The position numbers and the translations under genes were made by a program. Shown here one piece after another: positions 14,663 to 22,716 of a stretch of 27,569 nucleotides of DNA; the first letter of the stretch is position 1, and each line of letters opens with the position of its first letter. Source of the DNA: an uncultured Gammaproteobacteria bacterium (lineage in GTDB: Bacteria > Pseudomonadota > Gammaproteobacteria > Pseudomonadales > UBA5518); contig CAIXOY010000036.1 of NCBI GenBank assembly GCA_903921135.1, positions 1 to 27,569 of the forward strand. The letters are read 5' to 3'. Below the pieces are notes generated by a model that did no database searches, had not been told where the DNA came from, and saw only the letters and a list, made by a program, of their open reading frames with translations.

Positions 14663-15499
14663 TTGGCGCAATCCGACCCCCGTAAAAGCCGGACCGAGTT
14701 CAACAAGCTCCAGAAGCGCCTCCGACGCAACGTCGGTCAGGCGATCGAGGACTACCGCATGATCGAGGACGGCGACCTCGTCATGGTCTGTCTCTCGGGC
14801 GGGAAGGACTCTTACGGGATGCTGGACATCCTGCTGAATCTTCAGCGTACGGCCCCCGTGCGCTTCGAGCTTGTTGCCGTGAACCTCGACCAGAAGCAGC
14901 CCGGCTTCCCGGAGGACGTGCTGCCGCGTTATCTCTCCGGTATCGGTGTGCCATTCCATATCCTGGAGCGGGATACCTACAGCATCGTCAAATCCCTGGT
15001 GCCCGAAGGCAAGACCACCTGCGGGCTGTGTTCCCGGCTCCGGCGCGGCAACCTCTATGGTTTCGCCCGTGAGATCGGCGCCACGAAAATCGCCCTTGGC
15101 CACCACCGGGACGACATCGTCGAGACCCTGTTCCTGAACATGTTCTTCGGCGGCAAGCTGAAAGCGATGCCTCCCAAGTTGCTGAGTGACGACGGCGGGA
15201 ATGTCGTGATCCGGCCGCTTGCCTACTGCCGGGAGTCCGACCTTGCCGACTATGCGGAGGCCAAGGGCTTCCCGATCATCCCCTGCAATCTCTGCGGCTC
15301 CCAGGAAAATCTCCAGCGCCAGGCGATCAAACAGATGCTGGCCGACTGGGAACGCCGCTACCCCGGTCGTTCCGAGGTGATCTTCTCGGCGGTCTGCAAC
15401 GTCGCCCCGTCCCAATTGGGCGATACCGCCCTGTTCGACTTTGCCGGCCTTCGCGCCACCCCCCCTGACCCAGCCGCCATCCGTATCTGCAACCTCTGA
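14663..15499 (+). CDS. ttcA: tRNA 2-thiocytidine(32) synthetase TtcA
   Basis: A 278-residue PP-loop ATPase that thiolates C32 of certain tRNAs using ATP and an iron-sulfur cluster. The PP-loop is CLSGGKDS (Ser45 to Ser50), the CxxC pair is Cys120 and Cys123 in TTCGLCSRLRRG, and the third conserved Cys lies in IIPCNLCGSQENLQRQ. GHHRDDIVETLFLNMFFGGKLKAMPPKL is a strong family block. Start: TTG at 14663, supported by GGAGGG (14650-14655) and by homology beginning within ten residues. The longer open frame upstream runs antisense through mdh and was rejected. It is divergent from mdh and ends just before the sigma-54 promoter of the flagellar cluster. Confidence 0.96.
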   Translation: MAQSDPRKSRTEFNKLQKRLRRNVGQAIEDYRMIEDGDLVMVCLSGGKDSYGMLDILLNLQRTAPVRFELVAVNLDQKQPGFPEDVLPRYLSGIGVPFHILERDTYSIVKSLVPEGKTTCGLCSRLRRGNLYGFAREIGATKIALGHHRDDIVETLFLNMFFGGKLKAMPPKLLSDDGGNVVIRPLAYCRESDLADYAEAKGFPIIPCNLCGSQENLQRQAIKQMLADWERRYPGRSEVIFSAVCNVAPSQLGDTALFDFAGLRATPPDPAAIRICNL

Positions 15500-15507
15500 G
15501 TGCCGCC

Positions 15508-15527
15508 TGCGGCAAAGCCTTGCCGCA
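15508..15527 (+). terminator. Hairpin after ttcA
   Basis: TGCGGCAA (15508-15515) and TTGCCGCA (15520-15527) form a perfect 8-bp stem with a 4-base loop, nine bases after the ttcA stop. An alternative TGCCG/CGGCA pairing overlaps it. No U tract follows. It sits immediately upstream of the sigma-54 promoter, so it may shield the flagellar promoter from ttcA read-through. Confidence 0.4.
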
Positions 15528-15529
15528 TC

Positions 15530-15545
15530 TGGCCCGGAAAATGCA
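15530..15545 (+). promoter_or_regulatory. Sigma-54 (RpoN) promoter of the fliE operon
   Basis: TGGCCCGGAAAATGCA aligns with the sigma-54 consensus TGGCACG-N4-TTGCW with two mismatches. The invariant GG (15531-15532) and GC (15543-15544) have the required 10 bases between them. Transcription should begin near 15556, giving a leader of about 106 bases before fliE. In Pseudomonas and Vibrio, fliEFGHIJ is a sigma-54-dependent class II operon activated by FleQ/FlrA/FlrC-type regulators, so position and sequence agree. No activator site was recognised. Confidence 0.85.
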
Positions 15546-15661
15546 AAACCCGACCACGGAGCCCCGCAAGGGCCCGAATCGTCAAATAGCCGTCAGGTTC
15601 CAAGGCTGTCTTCCACGCGGGAGGCGAGCCAGAGGAGCGTCGACGCCGGAGGGCAGGGCAC

Positions 15662-16015
15662 ATGGTCGAGCGAGCGGACATCAGTCAGGTACTGGCGCAG
15701 ATGCGGATGGTGCAGACGCAGATCAATCGTCCGCCCTCCGAGATCATGCCTGGCACCCTCGGCCCCGGCCAACTGGCACGTCCGCAGGACGGCCCCGGCT
15801 TCGGTGCGTTGTTCAGTCAGGCGATCGATACGGTGAACGGGGTGCAAAAGGAGGCGGGCAGCCTGCGTCAGGCCTACGAGGCCGGCACACCCGGGGTCAG
15901 CCTGACACAGGTGATGATCGCTGCCGAGAAGTCCAGTGTGTCCTTCGAGGCCATGCTCCAGGTTCGCAACAAGCTGGTGCAGGCCTATCAGGACATCATG
16001 AACATGCCCGTGTGA
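15662..16015 (+). CDS. fliE: Flagellar hook-basal body protein FliE
   Basis: A 117-residue FliE, which sits between the MS ring and the proximal rod. The C-terminal half carries the conserved family block: FGALFSQAIDTVNGVQKEAG, then GVSLTQVMIAAEKSSVSFEA and MLQVRNKLVQAYQDIMNMPV. GGAGGG (15648-15653) lies eight bases before the ATG. It is the first gene of the flagellar-chemotaxis block, 32 bases before fliF. Length is slightly above the usual 100-110 because of the N-terminal region. Confidence 0.95.
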   Translation: MVERADISQVLAQMRMVQTQINRPPSEIMPGTLGPGQLARPQDGPGFGALFSQAIDTVNGVQKEAGSLRQAYEAGTPGVSLTQVMIAAEKSSVSFEAMLQVRNKLVQAYQDIMNMPV

Positions 16016-16047
16016 TCCACGGCAACTCCCAGGAGCGCTGAAGAGAC

Positions 16048-17784
16048 ATGGCTGACAACGACCAGACTACCGGCACACAGCTGGCGACCGCCGGAGGAGG
16101 GGCCGTGATGATCGAGGCCCCCCAGAATCCCTACCTCGAGGGCATCGCTCGCCTGTCGATTCCCCGGCAGGTCGGCGTGATCGTCGGGCTGGCGGCGACG
16201 GTCGCGCTGGCTGTCTGGCTCGTGCTCTGGACCCGTGAGGCGGACATGCGCCCGCTGTACGGCAGTCTCGAGAATCTCGATTCACCGGCCGTCATCGGCG
16301 TCCTCGAATCCAGCAAGATCCCCTATCGGCTGGATCCGAGCAGCGGAATGTTGCTGGTCGAAGACGGGCGCTACAGCGAGGCGCGCCTCAAGCTTGCCGA
16401 AGCCGGCATGCCGAACGACAGTTCGGTCGGCTTCGAGATGCTCGACAAGGAGCAGGGCCTCGGCACCAGCCAGTTCATGGAGACGGCGCGCTTCCGTCGT
16501 GGTCTCGAGGGTGAGCTCGCCCGCACGATATCGAGCATCACCAGCGTGCGTTCGGCGCGGGTCCATCTCGCCATCCCCGAACGCTCGGTGTTCGTACGCG
16601 ACCAGCGCAAGCCGAGCGCGTCCGTTCTTCTCGAAGTGGTTGCCGGTCGCAGCGTCGAGGATGCCCAGGTGCGCGCCATCGGCAATCTCGTGGCATCCAG
16701 CGTGCCCGACATGGAGCTTGCTGGCGTCACCATCGTCGATCAGAAAGGACGGCTGCTGTCGAACTTCGCCGAGGACCGCGAGGCTGTGCTCGCGAGCAAG
16801 CAGCTTGATTTCACGCGCAACCTCGAGGACCAGATGGTCGAGCGCGTGCGCCGCATCCTCGAGCCGATCGTGGGGGCAGGGCGCTTCAAGGCCGAGGTGA
16901 CGGCGGACGTGGACTTCACCGCGGTCGAGCAGGCCGACGAGATCTACAACCCGGACCTGCCCGCGATCCGCAGCGAACAGCGCTCCGAGGAACAACGCCT
17001 GGCAGGTGAGGCTGGCGGTGGCATCCCTGGCGCGCTGAGCAATCAGCCTCCCGCCAACGGCGCGGCGCCGGAAACGGTCACACCGCCCGCGGGTGGCCCG
17101 GCGTCCGCCGGTGGTGCGGCCGTGGGGCCGAGCGCGGCTGGCCAGTCGGCGGGCAACCTGCGCACGCAATCGACGCGCAACTATGAACTCGACCGCACAC
17201 TCAGTTACACGCGTCACCAGGTCGGGAAGCTCCGCAGGCTGAGCGTTGCGGTGGTGCTTGACGACCGCGTAAGTCTCAACGCCGAAAGCGGCCAGCGCAG
17301 CAATGCGCCGTGGGACGCGCAGGCGCTAGAGCGCGTGACAACGCTGGTGCGTGATGCCGTGGGCTATGATGCCCGAAGAGGCGACAGCGTGAACGTGGTG
17401 AACACCGCGTTCTTCGACTTGCCGGTGGACGATCAGCCCGAAACTCCGATCCCGCTGTGGGAGCAATCGTGGTTCTGGCCCGCCGTCCGGTTGGCAATGG
17501 GTGCCATGGCGGTGCTCCTGCTGGTCTTCGCGGTGGTGCGCCCGGTTTTGCGGACGCTCAGCAGCAATGCGCGGCAGATGCGTGCGCTCGAGGAGCGCCA
17601 TCGCATGGAGCGCATGGTGGCGGAGTCCGCGGCCAAGGGTGAATCCGGAGACGACTCAGTTCCGATGCTGCCTCCACCGAACCGGGAGTACGAGCGCCGC
17701 ATGACAGCCGTGCAGGCCCTTGTCGAAGGTGACGCCGAGAAAGTCGCCCAGGTAGTCCGCAAGTGGGTACGCGAAAGTGAGTGA
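16048..17784 (+). CDS. fliF: Flagellar MS-ring protein FliF
   Basis: A 578-residue FliF, the inner-membrane MS-ring subunit and base of the flagellar export gate. The first membrane helix is at about 43-61. The ring-building motifs follow, with LYGSLENLD, FEMLDKEQGLGTSQFMETARFRR, and SVRSARVHLAIPERSVFVR. A Pro/Ala/Gly-rich loop falls at about 320-370, and TRNYELDRTLSYTRHQVGKLRRLSVAVVLD is a typical family block. The second helix is at about 473-498, and the C-terminal FliG-binding segment (EGDAEKVAQVVRKWVRESE) is intact. It overlaps fliG by 8 bases, implying coupled translation and matched ring/switch stoichiometry. Confidence 0.97.
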   Translation: MADNDQTTGTQLATAGGGAVMIEAPQNPYLEGIARLSIPRQVGVIVGLAATVALAVWLVLWTREADMRPLYGSLENLDSPAVIGVLESSKIPYRLDPSSGMLLVEDGRYSEARLKLAEAGMPNDSSVGFEMLDKEQGLGTSQFMETARFRRGLEGELARTISSITSVRSARVHLAIPERSVFVRDQRKPSASVLLEVVAGRSVEDAQVRAIGNLVASSVPDMELAGVTIVDQKGRLLSNFAEDREAVLASKQLDFTRNLEDQMVERVRRILEPIVGAGRFKAEVTADVDFTAVEQADEIYNPDLPAIRSEQRSEEQRLAGEAGGGIPGALSNQPPANGAAPETVTPPAGGPASAGGAAVGPSAAGQSAGNLRTQSTRNYELDRTLSYTRHQVGKLRRLSVAVVLDDRVSLNAESGQRSNAPWDAQALERVTTLVRDAVGYDARRGDSVNVVNTAFFDLPVDDQPETPIPLWEQSWFWPAVRLAMGAMAVLLLVFAVVRPVLRTLSSNARQMRALEERHRMERMVAESAAKGESGDDSVPMLPPPNREYERRMTAVQALVEGDAEKVAQVVRKWVRESE

Positions 17785-18790
17785 CGCAGCAGCGCTTAAT
17801 GAAACCAGTCCGATAGAGAAGGCGGCCATCCTGCTGCTGTCTGTCGGTGAGGCCAATGCGGCCAAAATCCTGCGCTATCTGACGCCCAAAGAGGTCCAGC
17901 GGGTCGGTGCCCAGATGACCAAGATGCAGGACATCAGCACCGAGCAGGTACAAGCGGTCATCGAGAGTTTCCTGATCGAGGCCTACGCGGCGACGGGCCT
18001 TGGCGTGGGCAACGAGAGCTATATCCGCAACGTGCTGATCGAGGCGCTTGGCGAAGAGAAAGCCAACTCGCTGATCGACAACATCCTGATGAGCGACAAG
18101 ACCAAGGGGCTCGAGGCGCTGCGCTGGATGAATCCCAAACTGGTCGCCAACACCATCCGCGGCGAGCACCCGCAGATACAGGCCGTCATCCTGAGTTATC
18201 TCTACCCGGACCAGGCCGCGGAGGTGCTGGCGCAATTCAGCGAGAAGGCGCGCACTGACCTCGTGATGCGTATCGCCACGATGGAGACGGTCAACCAGGC
18301 GGCTCTGCAGGAACTGAACAAGATCGTCGAGGGCGAACTCACCGGCTCCGGGCTCCAGCAGGGTCAGTTCCTGGGCGGCGTCAAGTTCGCGGCGGATATC
18401 GTGAACAACATGGACAGCAGCCTCGAGCAGACCCTGATGGAGCACATCAAGGAAGTGGACGAGCCGCTCGGCACCAAGATCCAGGATCTGATGTTCGTGT
18501 TCGACGATCTGAAGAACATCGACGACAAAGGCATCCAGGCGCTGCTGCGCGAAGTGTCCTCCGAGGTTCTCGTTCTCGCCCTCAAGGCGGCCGACGAGGA
18601 TCTCAAGACCAAGATTTTCGGCAACATGTCCAAGCGTGCGGCGGAACTCCTCAAGGACGATCTCGAGGTCAAGGGCCCCGTACGCGTCACCGAAGTCGAG
18701 ACCGCGCAGCGCGAGATCCTCGCCGTCGCGCGCAGGATGGCAGACGCCGGGGAAATCGTGCTCGGTGGCAGTTCGGAGCAGATGATATGA
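17777..18790 (+). CDS. fliG: Flagellar motor switch protein FliG
   Basis: A 337-residue FliG, the rotor protein contacting FliF, FliM and the stator. The N-terminal FliF-binding domain begins KAAILLLSVGEANAAKIL. The EHPQ motif of the middle domain is at 130-133 (IRGEHPQIQAVIL). The C-terminal torque helix contains the expected charged series in FVFDDLKNIDDKGIQALLREV. GTG start at 17777, inside the end of fliF. It is the likely target of the nearby YcgR brake. Full length, no anomalies. Confidence 0.98.
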   Translation: MSDAAALNETSPIEKAAILLLSVGEANAAKILRYLTPKEVQRVGAQMTKMQDISTEQVQAVIESFLIEAYAATGLGVGNESYIRNVLIEALGEEKANSLIDNILMSDKTKGLEALRWMNPKLVANTIRGEHPQIQAVILSYLYPDQAAEVLAQFSEKARTDLVMRIATMETVNQAALQELNKIVEGELTGSGLQQGQFLGGVKFAADIVNNMDSSLEQTLMEHIKEVDEPLGTKIQDLMFVFDDLKNIDDKGIQALLREVSSEVLVLALKAADEDLKTKIFGNMSKRAAELLKDDLEVKGPVRVTEVETAQREILAVARRMADAGEIVLGGSSEQMI

Positions 18791-18819
18791 GCGCGCCCTG
18801 CGCGTCGGGAGCGTGTTGA

Positions 18820-19599
18820 ATGACGGTGCGTCGCATACCCGCCGCGCGTCTTGAATCCTTCGAGGCCTGGTCCCTTCCCTCCGTTTCGCAGGGGCAGGTC
18901 CTCAAGGCAGAGCCTTCCCGCGCCGGCGAGCGTGTGCGCGCATCAGGCGTGCGGGCCGAGCCCGTTCCCCGTCCTTCCCTCGAGAAGGAAGTCACCGCGA
19001 ACATCCGTGCCGGCCGCTATGCGGCGGGCGTGAGTGCCGGGCAGTTGGAGTCCATCGTTCTCGAGGCCGCCCGCGAGGGGCGTGGCGAGGGCTATGCGGA
19101 GGGTCTGGAGAAGGGGCGTTCCGAGGGCTTCGCGCGCGGCCGCGAGGAAGGGCTCGCAGCTGCGCGCCGGATCATCGAGGACCAGGCTGCCCGGTTGGCG
19201 GCACTCGTCGAGGCACTGCAGCAACCGCTTGCCGATCAGCAGGAACAACTGCGTGAAGCAATGCTCGAGATAGCGACACGCGTGGCCGAGGGGGTGTTGC
19301 GCACCGAGCTTCGCCTGCAGCCCGACAGCATTCGCACCGTCGTGGATGAAGCGCTGGCCGCTCTGCCGGCAGGAGCGCAATCGATCCGCGTTTTCCTGAG
19401 CCCGGGCGATGCGGAGCTGGTGCTCCCTGCGCGCGCGGCCGATGCTCCCTGGACGGTCGAGAGCGATCCTGCGCTGCGCCCCGGTGACCTGCGGATCGAG
19501 ACCCGCGAGTCAGCGGTCGCATACGCCGTCTCCGACCGGCTCGCCGAGATGCTCGGTCAGTTGCTGGGCGCCGAGGCTGCGCGGGCACGCCCTGCGTGA
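18820..19599 (+). CDS. fliH: Flagellar export ATPase regulator FliH
   Basis: A 259-residue FliH, which binds and restrains the FliI export ATPase and docks it to the C ring. The clearest mark is the run of GxxxG-type repeats at about 88-112 (GRGEGYAEGLEKGRSEGFAR and onward), unique to FliH/YscL proteins, followed by a coiled segment and the C-terminal block with LREAMLEIATRVAEGVLRTEL and RIETRESAVAYAVSDRLAEM. The N-terminus is variable, as usual. It starts 29 bases after fliG with GGGAG upstream, and its TGA overlaps the fliI GTG (GTGA). Confidence 0.93.
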   Translation: MTVRRIPAARLESFEAWSLPSVSQGQVLKAEPSRAGERVRASGVRAEPVPRPSLEKEVTANIRAGRYAAGVSAGQLESIVLEAAREGRGEGYAEGLEKGRSEGFARGREEGLAAARRIIEDQAARLAALVEALQQPLADQQEQLREAMLEIATRVAEGVLRTELRLQPDSIRTVVDEALAALPAGAQSIRVFLSPGDAELVLPARAADAPWTVESDPALRPGDLRIETRESAVAYAVSDRLAEMLGQLLGAEAARARPA

Positions 19600-21017
19600 G
19601 TACGCCACTTGTAGAGTTCATGCAGGGCGCGGCAAGGCGATTGCGCAACGACTGTCCGCCTGTCGCTGAGGGCATGCTGACGCGCGTCGTCGGCATGACC
19701 ATCGAAGCCGTGGGCTTCGATGCCGCGCTCGGGCAGCGCTGCCTGATCCGTCAGGGGCCGGGGCGGCACTTGCAGGCCGAGGTTGTGGGTTTTTCGGGTG
19801 ACCGTGTTTACCTGATGCCCGCACAGAAAGTGTCGGGTCTGCGTCCCGGTCTGCGCGTGCGGCCTCTCGGCATGTCTGCCGATGTGCCGGTGGGCGAGGG
19901 TCTTCTGGGACGCGTTCTGGGCGGTGACGGTGAGCCTCTGGATGGTATCGGCCCCCTTCACGACGTGGAGTTCACGGAGCTCGATGCACGCCCCATCAAT
20001 CCCTTGGCACGCGCGCCCATCCGCCAGCCGCTCGATGTTGGCGTACGATCACTGAACGGACTGTTGAGCGTCGGGCGAGGACAGCGCCTCGGGATTTTCG
20101 CTGGCAGCGGCGTGGGCAAGAGCATGCTGCTCGGCATGATGACCCGCTTCACCGAGGCCGATGTCACCGTCGTGGGACTGGTCGGCGAGCGGGGTCGTGA
20201 GGCGCGCGAGTTCATCGAGGAAATCCTTGGCGTCGAGGGCATGAAGAGAGCGGTGATTGTCGTCTCTCCCGCTGATGATGCGCCGCTCCTGCGGTTGCGT
20301 TCGGCGCGGCTCGCCACGCGTATCGCCGAGGACTTCCGCGATCGGGGCAAGAACGTGCTGCTGCTGATGGACTCCCTGACGCGGTATGCGCAGGCCCAGC
20401 GCGAGATCGGCCTCGCTATCGGTGAGCCCCCCGCCACGCGTGGCTATCCGCCATCCGTGTTTGCACGTATCCCCGACCTTGTCGAACGTGCCGGCAACAG
20501 CGAGGCCGGAAAAGGCTCCATCACGGCTTTCTACACGGTGCTCGCGGAGGGCGACGACATGCAGGATCCCGTGGCCGATGCGGCACGCGCGATCCTCGAT
20601 GGACACATCGTGCTGTCGCGTACGCTTGCGGAGGAGGGGCAGTATCCCGCTGTCGACATCGAGGCCTCCATCAGCCGCGTGATGCCCTCGATCGCCTCGC
20701 GCGATCACCGCGCCTGGGCGCAGGAGTTCAAGAAACTCTGGGCCCGTTACCAGCAGAACCGGGATCTCATAAGCGTTGGAGCGTATGCGCCGGGCGCCGA
20801 CGAGGAAACGGATCGCGCCATCGCCGCCTTGCCGGCGATGCGCCAGTACCTTCAGCAGGCCTTCGACGAGAGAGTGGATTTTCCGACGGGCGTGGCGCAA
20901 TTGGCGGGGCTTTTCGGCGCACCGCAGACCATGCCTGAGCAGAGAGCGGGTGTGCCGCAGGCCTCGTCTGCTCCGCGTCGGCAGTTGCGTTCCGCACCTG
21001 CGGCTGAGCGCCGGTGA
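19596..21017 (+). CDS. fliI: Flagellum-specific ATP synthase FliI
   Basis: A 473-residue F1-beta-like ATPase powering flagellar type III export. Walker A is AGSGVGKS (169-176); GLVGERGREAREFIEEILG, the Walker B region DRGKNVLLLMDSLTRYAQAQREIGLA, and GYPPSVFARIPDLVERAG are the standard FliI/SctN blocks. GSITAFYTVLAEGDDMQDPVAD and the arginine-finger region ISRVMPSIA are present. GTG start at 19596 overlaps fliH; the stop overlaps the fliJ GTG. A Gln/Arg/Ala-rich tail of about 30 residues follows the conserved end. Confidence 0.98.
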   Translation: MSTPLVEFMQGAARRLRNDCPPVAEGMLTRVVGMTIEAVGFDAALGQRCLIRQGPGRHLQAEVVGFSGDRVYLMPAQKVSGLRPGLRVRPLGMSADVPVGEGLLGRVLGGDGEPLDGIGPLHDVEFTELDARPINPLARAPIRQPLDVGVRSLNGLLSVGRGQRLGIFAGSGVGKSMLLGMMTRFTEADVTVVGLVGERGREAREFIEEILGVEGMKRAVIVVSPADDAPLLRLRSARLATRIAEDFRDRGKNVLLLMDSLTRYAQAQREIGLAIGEPPATRGYPPSVFARIPDLVERAGNSEAGKGSITAFYTVLAEGDDMQDPVADAARAILDGHIVLSRTLAEEGQYPAVDIEASISRVMPSIASRDHRAWAQEFKKLWARYQQNRDLISVGAYAPGADEETDRAIAALPAMRQYLQQAFDERVDFPTGVAQLAGLFGAPQTMPEQRAGVPQASSAPRRQLRSAPAAERR

Positions 21018-21451
21018 AACGTTCGCGCAGGTTGGGCACGCTGGTGCGGCTGGCCGCCATGGCCGAGCGCAATGCGCGCACCGGACTTGCCCGCGCCAAC
21101 CAGGACGTGCTGCGCAAGGACGGGCAGCAGCGGCAACTCGAGTCCTACGAGGCGGAGTATGGCGACGCGTGGCTCGAGGCCGGGCGCCTCGGTCTGCCCG
21201 GCGAGAAAGCCAAGGGTCTGGCCGCCTTCCGTGACAGTCTCGCCAACACACTCGAGGCGCATCGGTCCTCTTTGCGTGCGGCGGCGGCGCAGCGCGACGA
21301 GCAGGCACGCCGCTGGCAGGGCATGCGTGCCCAGTTGCGTGTATTCGAGGACCTGGAAGCGCGCGCGCGCCGTGCCGAAGACCGTGAGCGCGAGAAGCGA
21401 CTGCAGAAGGCCATCGACGAGCTCTCGGCGCGGCCACGCCTTCCGGATTGA
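21014..21451 (+). CDS. fliJ: Flagellar export protein FliJ
   Basis: A 145-residue, almost entirely helical, Arg/Glu/Ala-rich coiled-coil protein, fitting FliJ, the stalk-like component of the export ATPase that also recycles chaperones. Family sequence conservation is low. The call rests on length, coiled-coil composition, and position directly after fliI with a GTGA overlap. GTG start at 21014. It is the last structural flagellar gene before the che genes, with 77 bases to cheY. Confidence 0.88.
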   Translation: MKRSRRLGTLVRLAAMAERNARTGLARANQDVLRKDGQQRQLESYEAEYGDAWLEAGRLGLPGEKAKGLAAFRDSLANTLEAHRSSLRAAAAQRDEQARRWQGMRAQLRVFEDLEARARRAEDREREKRLQKAIDELSARPRLPD

Positions 21452-21465
21452 GGGCCGCGACTCCA

Positions 21466-21495
21466 TGGCAAGCGCTGCGCCTCCTGCGTTAGAAT
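21466..21495 (+). promoter_or_regulatory. Weak candidate promoter before cheY
   Basis: TAGAAT (21490-21495, context GCGTTAGAATC) resembles a -10 hexamer, with TGGCAA (21466-21471) 18 bases upstream as a poor -35. The same TGGCAAGCGCTGCGC stretch has GG and GC at sigma-54 spacing but lacks the TT before GC. It may give separate expression of the che genes. The 77-base fliJ-cheY spacer, the largest between co-oriented genes in this block, is the main reason to suspect an internal promoter. Confidence 0.25.
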
Positions 21496-21528
21496 CGAGC
21501 CCACGTCGAAACACCCCGGGCCACCCTC

Positions 21529-21924
21529 ATGAGTCTTCCCCTCGACACCAAGATCCTAGTCGTCGACGACTTCGAGAGCATGCGGCGAATCGTCAAGCAG
21601 GTGCTTCACGACATCGGGTTCAAGGACATCTCGCTCGCTGACGACGGTGCTACTGCACTGCCCATGCTGAAGAACGGTTCTTTCGGATTCCTGATCACCG
21701 ACTGGAACATGCCGCAGATGGAAGGCATAGACCTCGTGAAGGCGGTGCGGGCTGATCCCCGCCTGAAGGGCATGCCCATCCTCATGGTTACCGCTGAAGC
21801 CAAGCGGGAGCAGATCATCCAGGCTGCACAGGCCGGCGTGAACGACTACATCGTCAAACCCTTCACGCCGGATACTCTCAAAGCGAAGATCGAGAAAATC
21901 TTCAAGGGAGTTGCCGGCAAGTAG
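21529..21924 (+). CDS. cheY: Chemotaxis response regulator CheY
   Basis: A 131-residue single-domain receiver. Acidic pocket Asp13/Asp14 (VVDDFESMRRI), phosphorylation site Asp58 (ITDWNMPQMEG), Thr88 (LMVTAEA) and Lys110 (YIVKPFT) are all present. The WNMPQMEG and ESMRRIV segments match motor-binding CheY rather than generic receivers. CheY-P from CheA binds the flagellar switch and is dephosphorylated by the CheZ encoded next. The ATG at 21529 has no clear Shine-Dalgarno. Confidence 0.97.
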   Translation: MSLPLDTKILVVDDFESMRRIVKQVLHDIGFKDISLADDGATALPMLKNGSFGFLITDWNMPQMEGIDLVKAVRADPRLKGMPILMVTAEAKREQIIQAAQAGVNDYIVKPFTPDTLKAKIEKIFKGVAGK

Positions 21925-21954
21925 GCCCGGCGTGCCGGTAAGGAGGATACGCGC

Positions 21955-22674
21955 GTGAGCAGTGGCACTTTCGATCCCGAGCAATTGATCGCCGAGCGGC
22001 TTCAGGGCAAGGCGGCGGAGCTGGCGGCCTGCCTTGAGCGGCGCGACATGTCCGGTGCTTTCTCTGTCATCGAGAACATCAACGCCGTTCGCGAAGAAAG
22101 CATCTATTACGGCCTCGGCCTGCTGGCGCGTGGCCTGCACACGGCCATCGTGACCTTCGAGGTCGACGACCACGGCAAGCATTACCTCGCGCACGACGAA
22201 TCGGGTACGGCGGGCCTTACCAGCCAACTGGACAATGTCGTCAGGATGAGCGAGGAGTCTGCCCGCAAGACGCTGAATATCCTCGATACGACATTGCCCA
22301 TGGTGCGCGAGCTGCGTGCTTCGATCGAGCAGCAGGAAGCCTCGGATGTCTCTGCGCCCCGGGATTTTCTCGCGGCGCAGAAAGCAGGCCTGCAGCAGGT
22401 CGAGCACAACCTCATGGACATCCTGATGGCGCAGGGTTTCCAGGATCTCAGCGGGCAGGCCATCCGCAAGGTGAACGGCATACTCGGCGACCTGCAGAAA
22501 GACCTCATCGCGCTTCTGACCTACGCGAACCACGTGAAGTCGATGTCCCAGACCCTTCCCGTGCAACTCGCGTTCGCCGATGCCGAATCGCCTGAGGAGG
22601 AACCGGAGGAGCCCCAGGAAGCGGCGCTGGCGCAGGGGTCTGTAGACGACCTGCTGGCGAGCCTCGGTTTCTGA
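21955..22674 (+). CDS. cheZ: CheY-P phosphatase CheZ
   Basis: A 239-residue CheZ. The catalytic segment reads GFQDLSGQAIRKV, with Asp164 and Gln168 at the positions of the E. coli catalytic Asp143/Gln147 pair. The C-terminal CheY-tethering helix is VDDLLASLGF, almost identical to the enterobacterial one. An acidic Glu/Pro-rich linker joins the two. GTG start at 21955 with a very strong AAGGAGG site. CheZ is largely restricted to Beta- and Gammaproteobacteria, which supports the taxonomic reading. Confidence 0.97.
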   Translation: MSSGTFDPEQLIAERLQGKAAELAACLERRDMSGAFSVIENINAVREESIYYGLGLLARGLHTAIVTFEVDDHGKHYLAHDESGTAGLTSQLDNVVRMSEESARKTLNILDTTLPMVRELRASIEQQEASDVSAPRDFLAAQKAGLQQVEHNLMDILMAQGFQDLSGQAIRKVNGILGDLQKDLIALLTYANHVKSMSQTLPVQLAFADAESPEEEPEEPQEAALAQGSVDDLLASLGF

Positions 22675-22716
22675 CCTGACATCCCGACGCGCAACATCCG
22701 CCAGAGGCATCCCGGC

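Noticed and set aside
14468..15415. Extended N-terminus for mdh
   Set aside because: The extension is antisense to ttcA. The ATG at 14467 has a ribosome binding site and gives the normal enzyme length.
15637..15646. GCGTCGACGC palindrome in the fliE leader as an operator
   Set aside because: A 10-base GC-rich palindrome is expected by chance in such DNA, and it does not resemble a known activator site.
21466..21481. Sigma-54-like site before cheY
   Set aside because: GG and GC are correctly spaced, but the TT before GC and the final A/T are absent. It is much weaker than the sites at 15530 and 27447.
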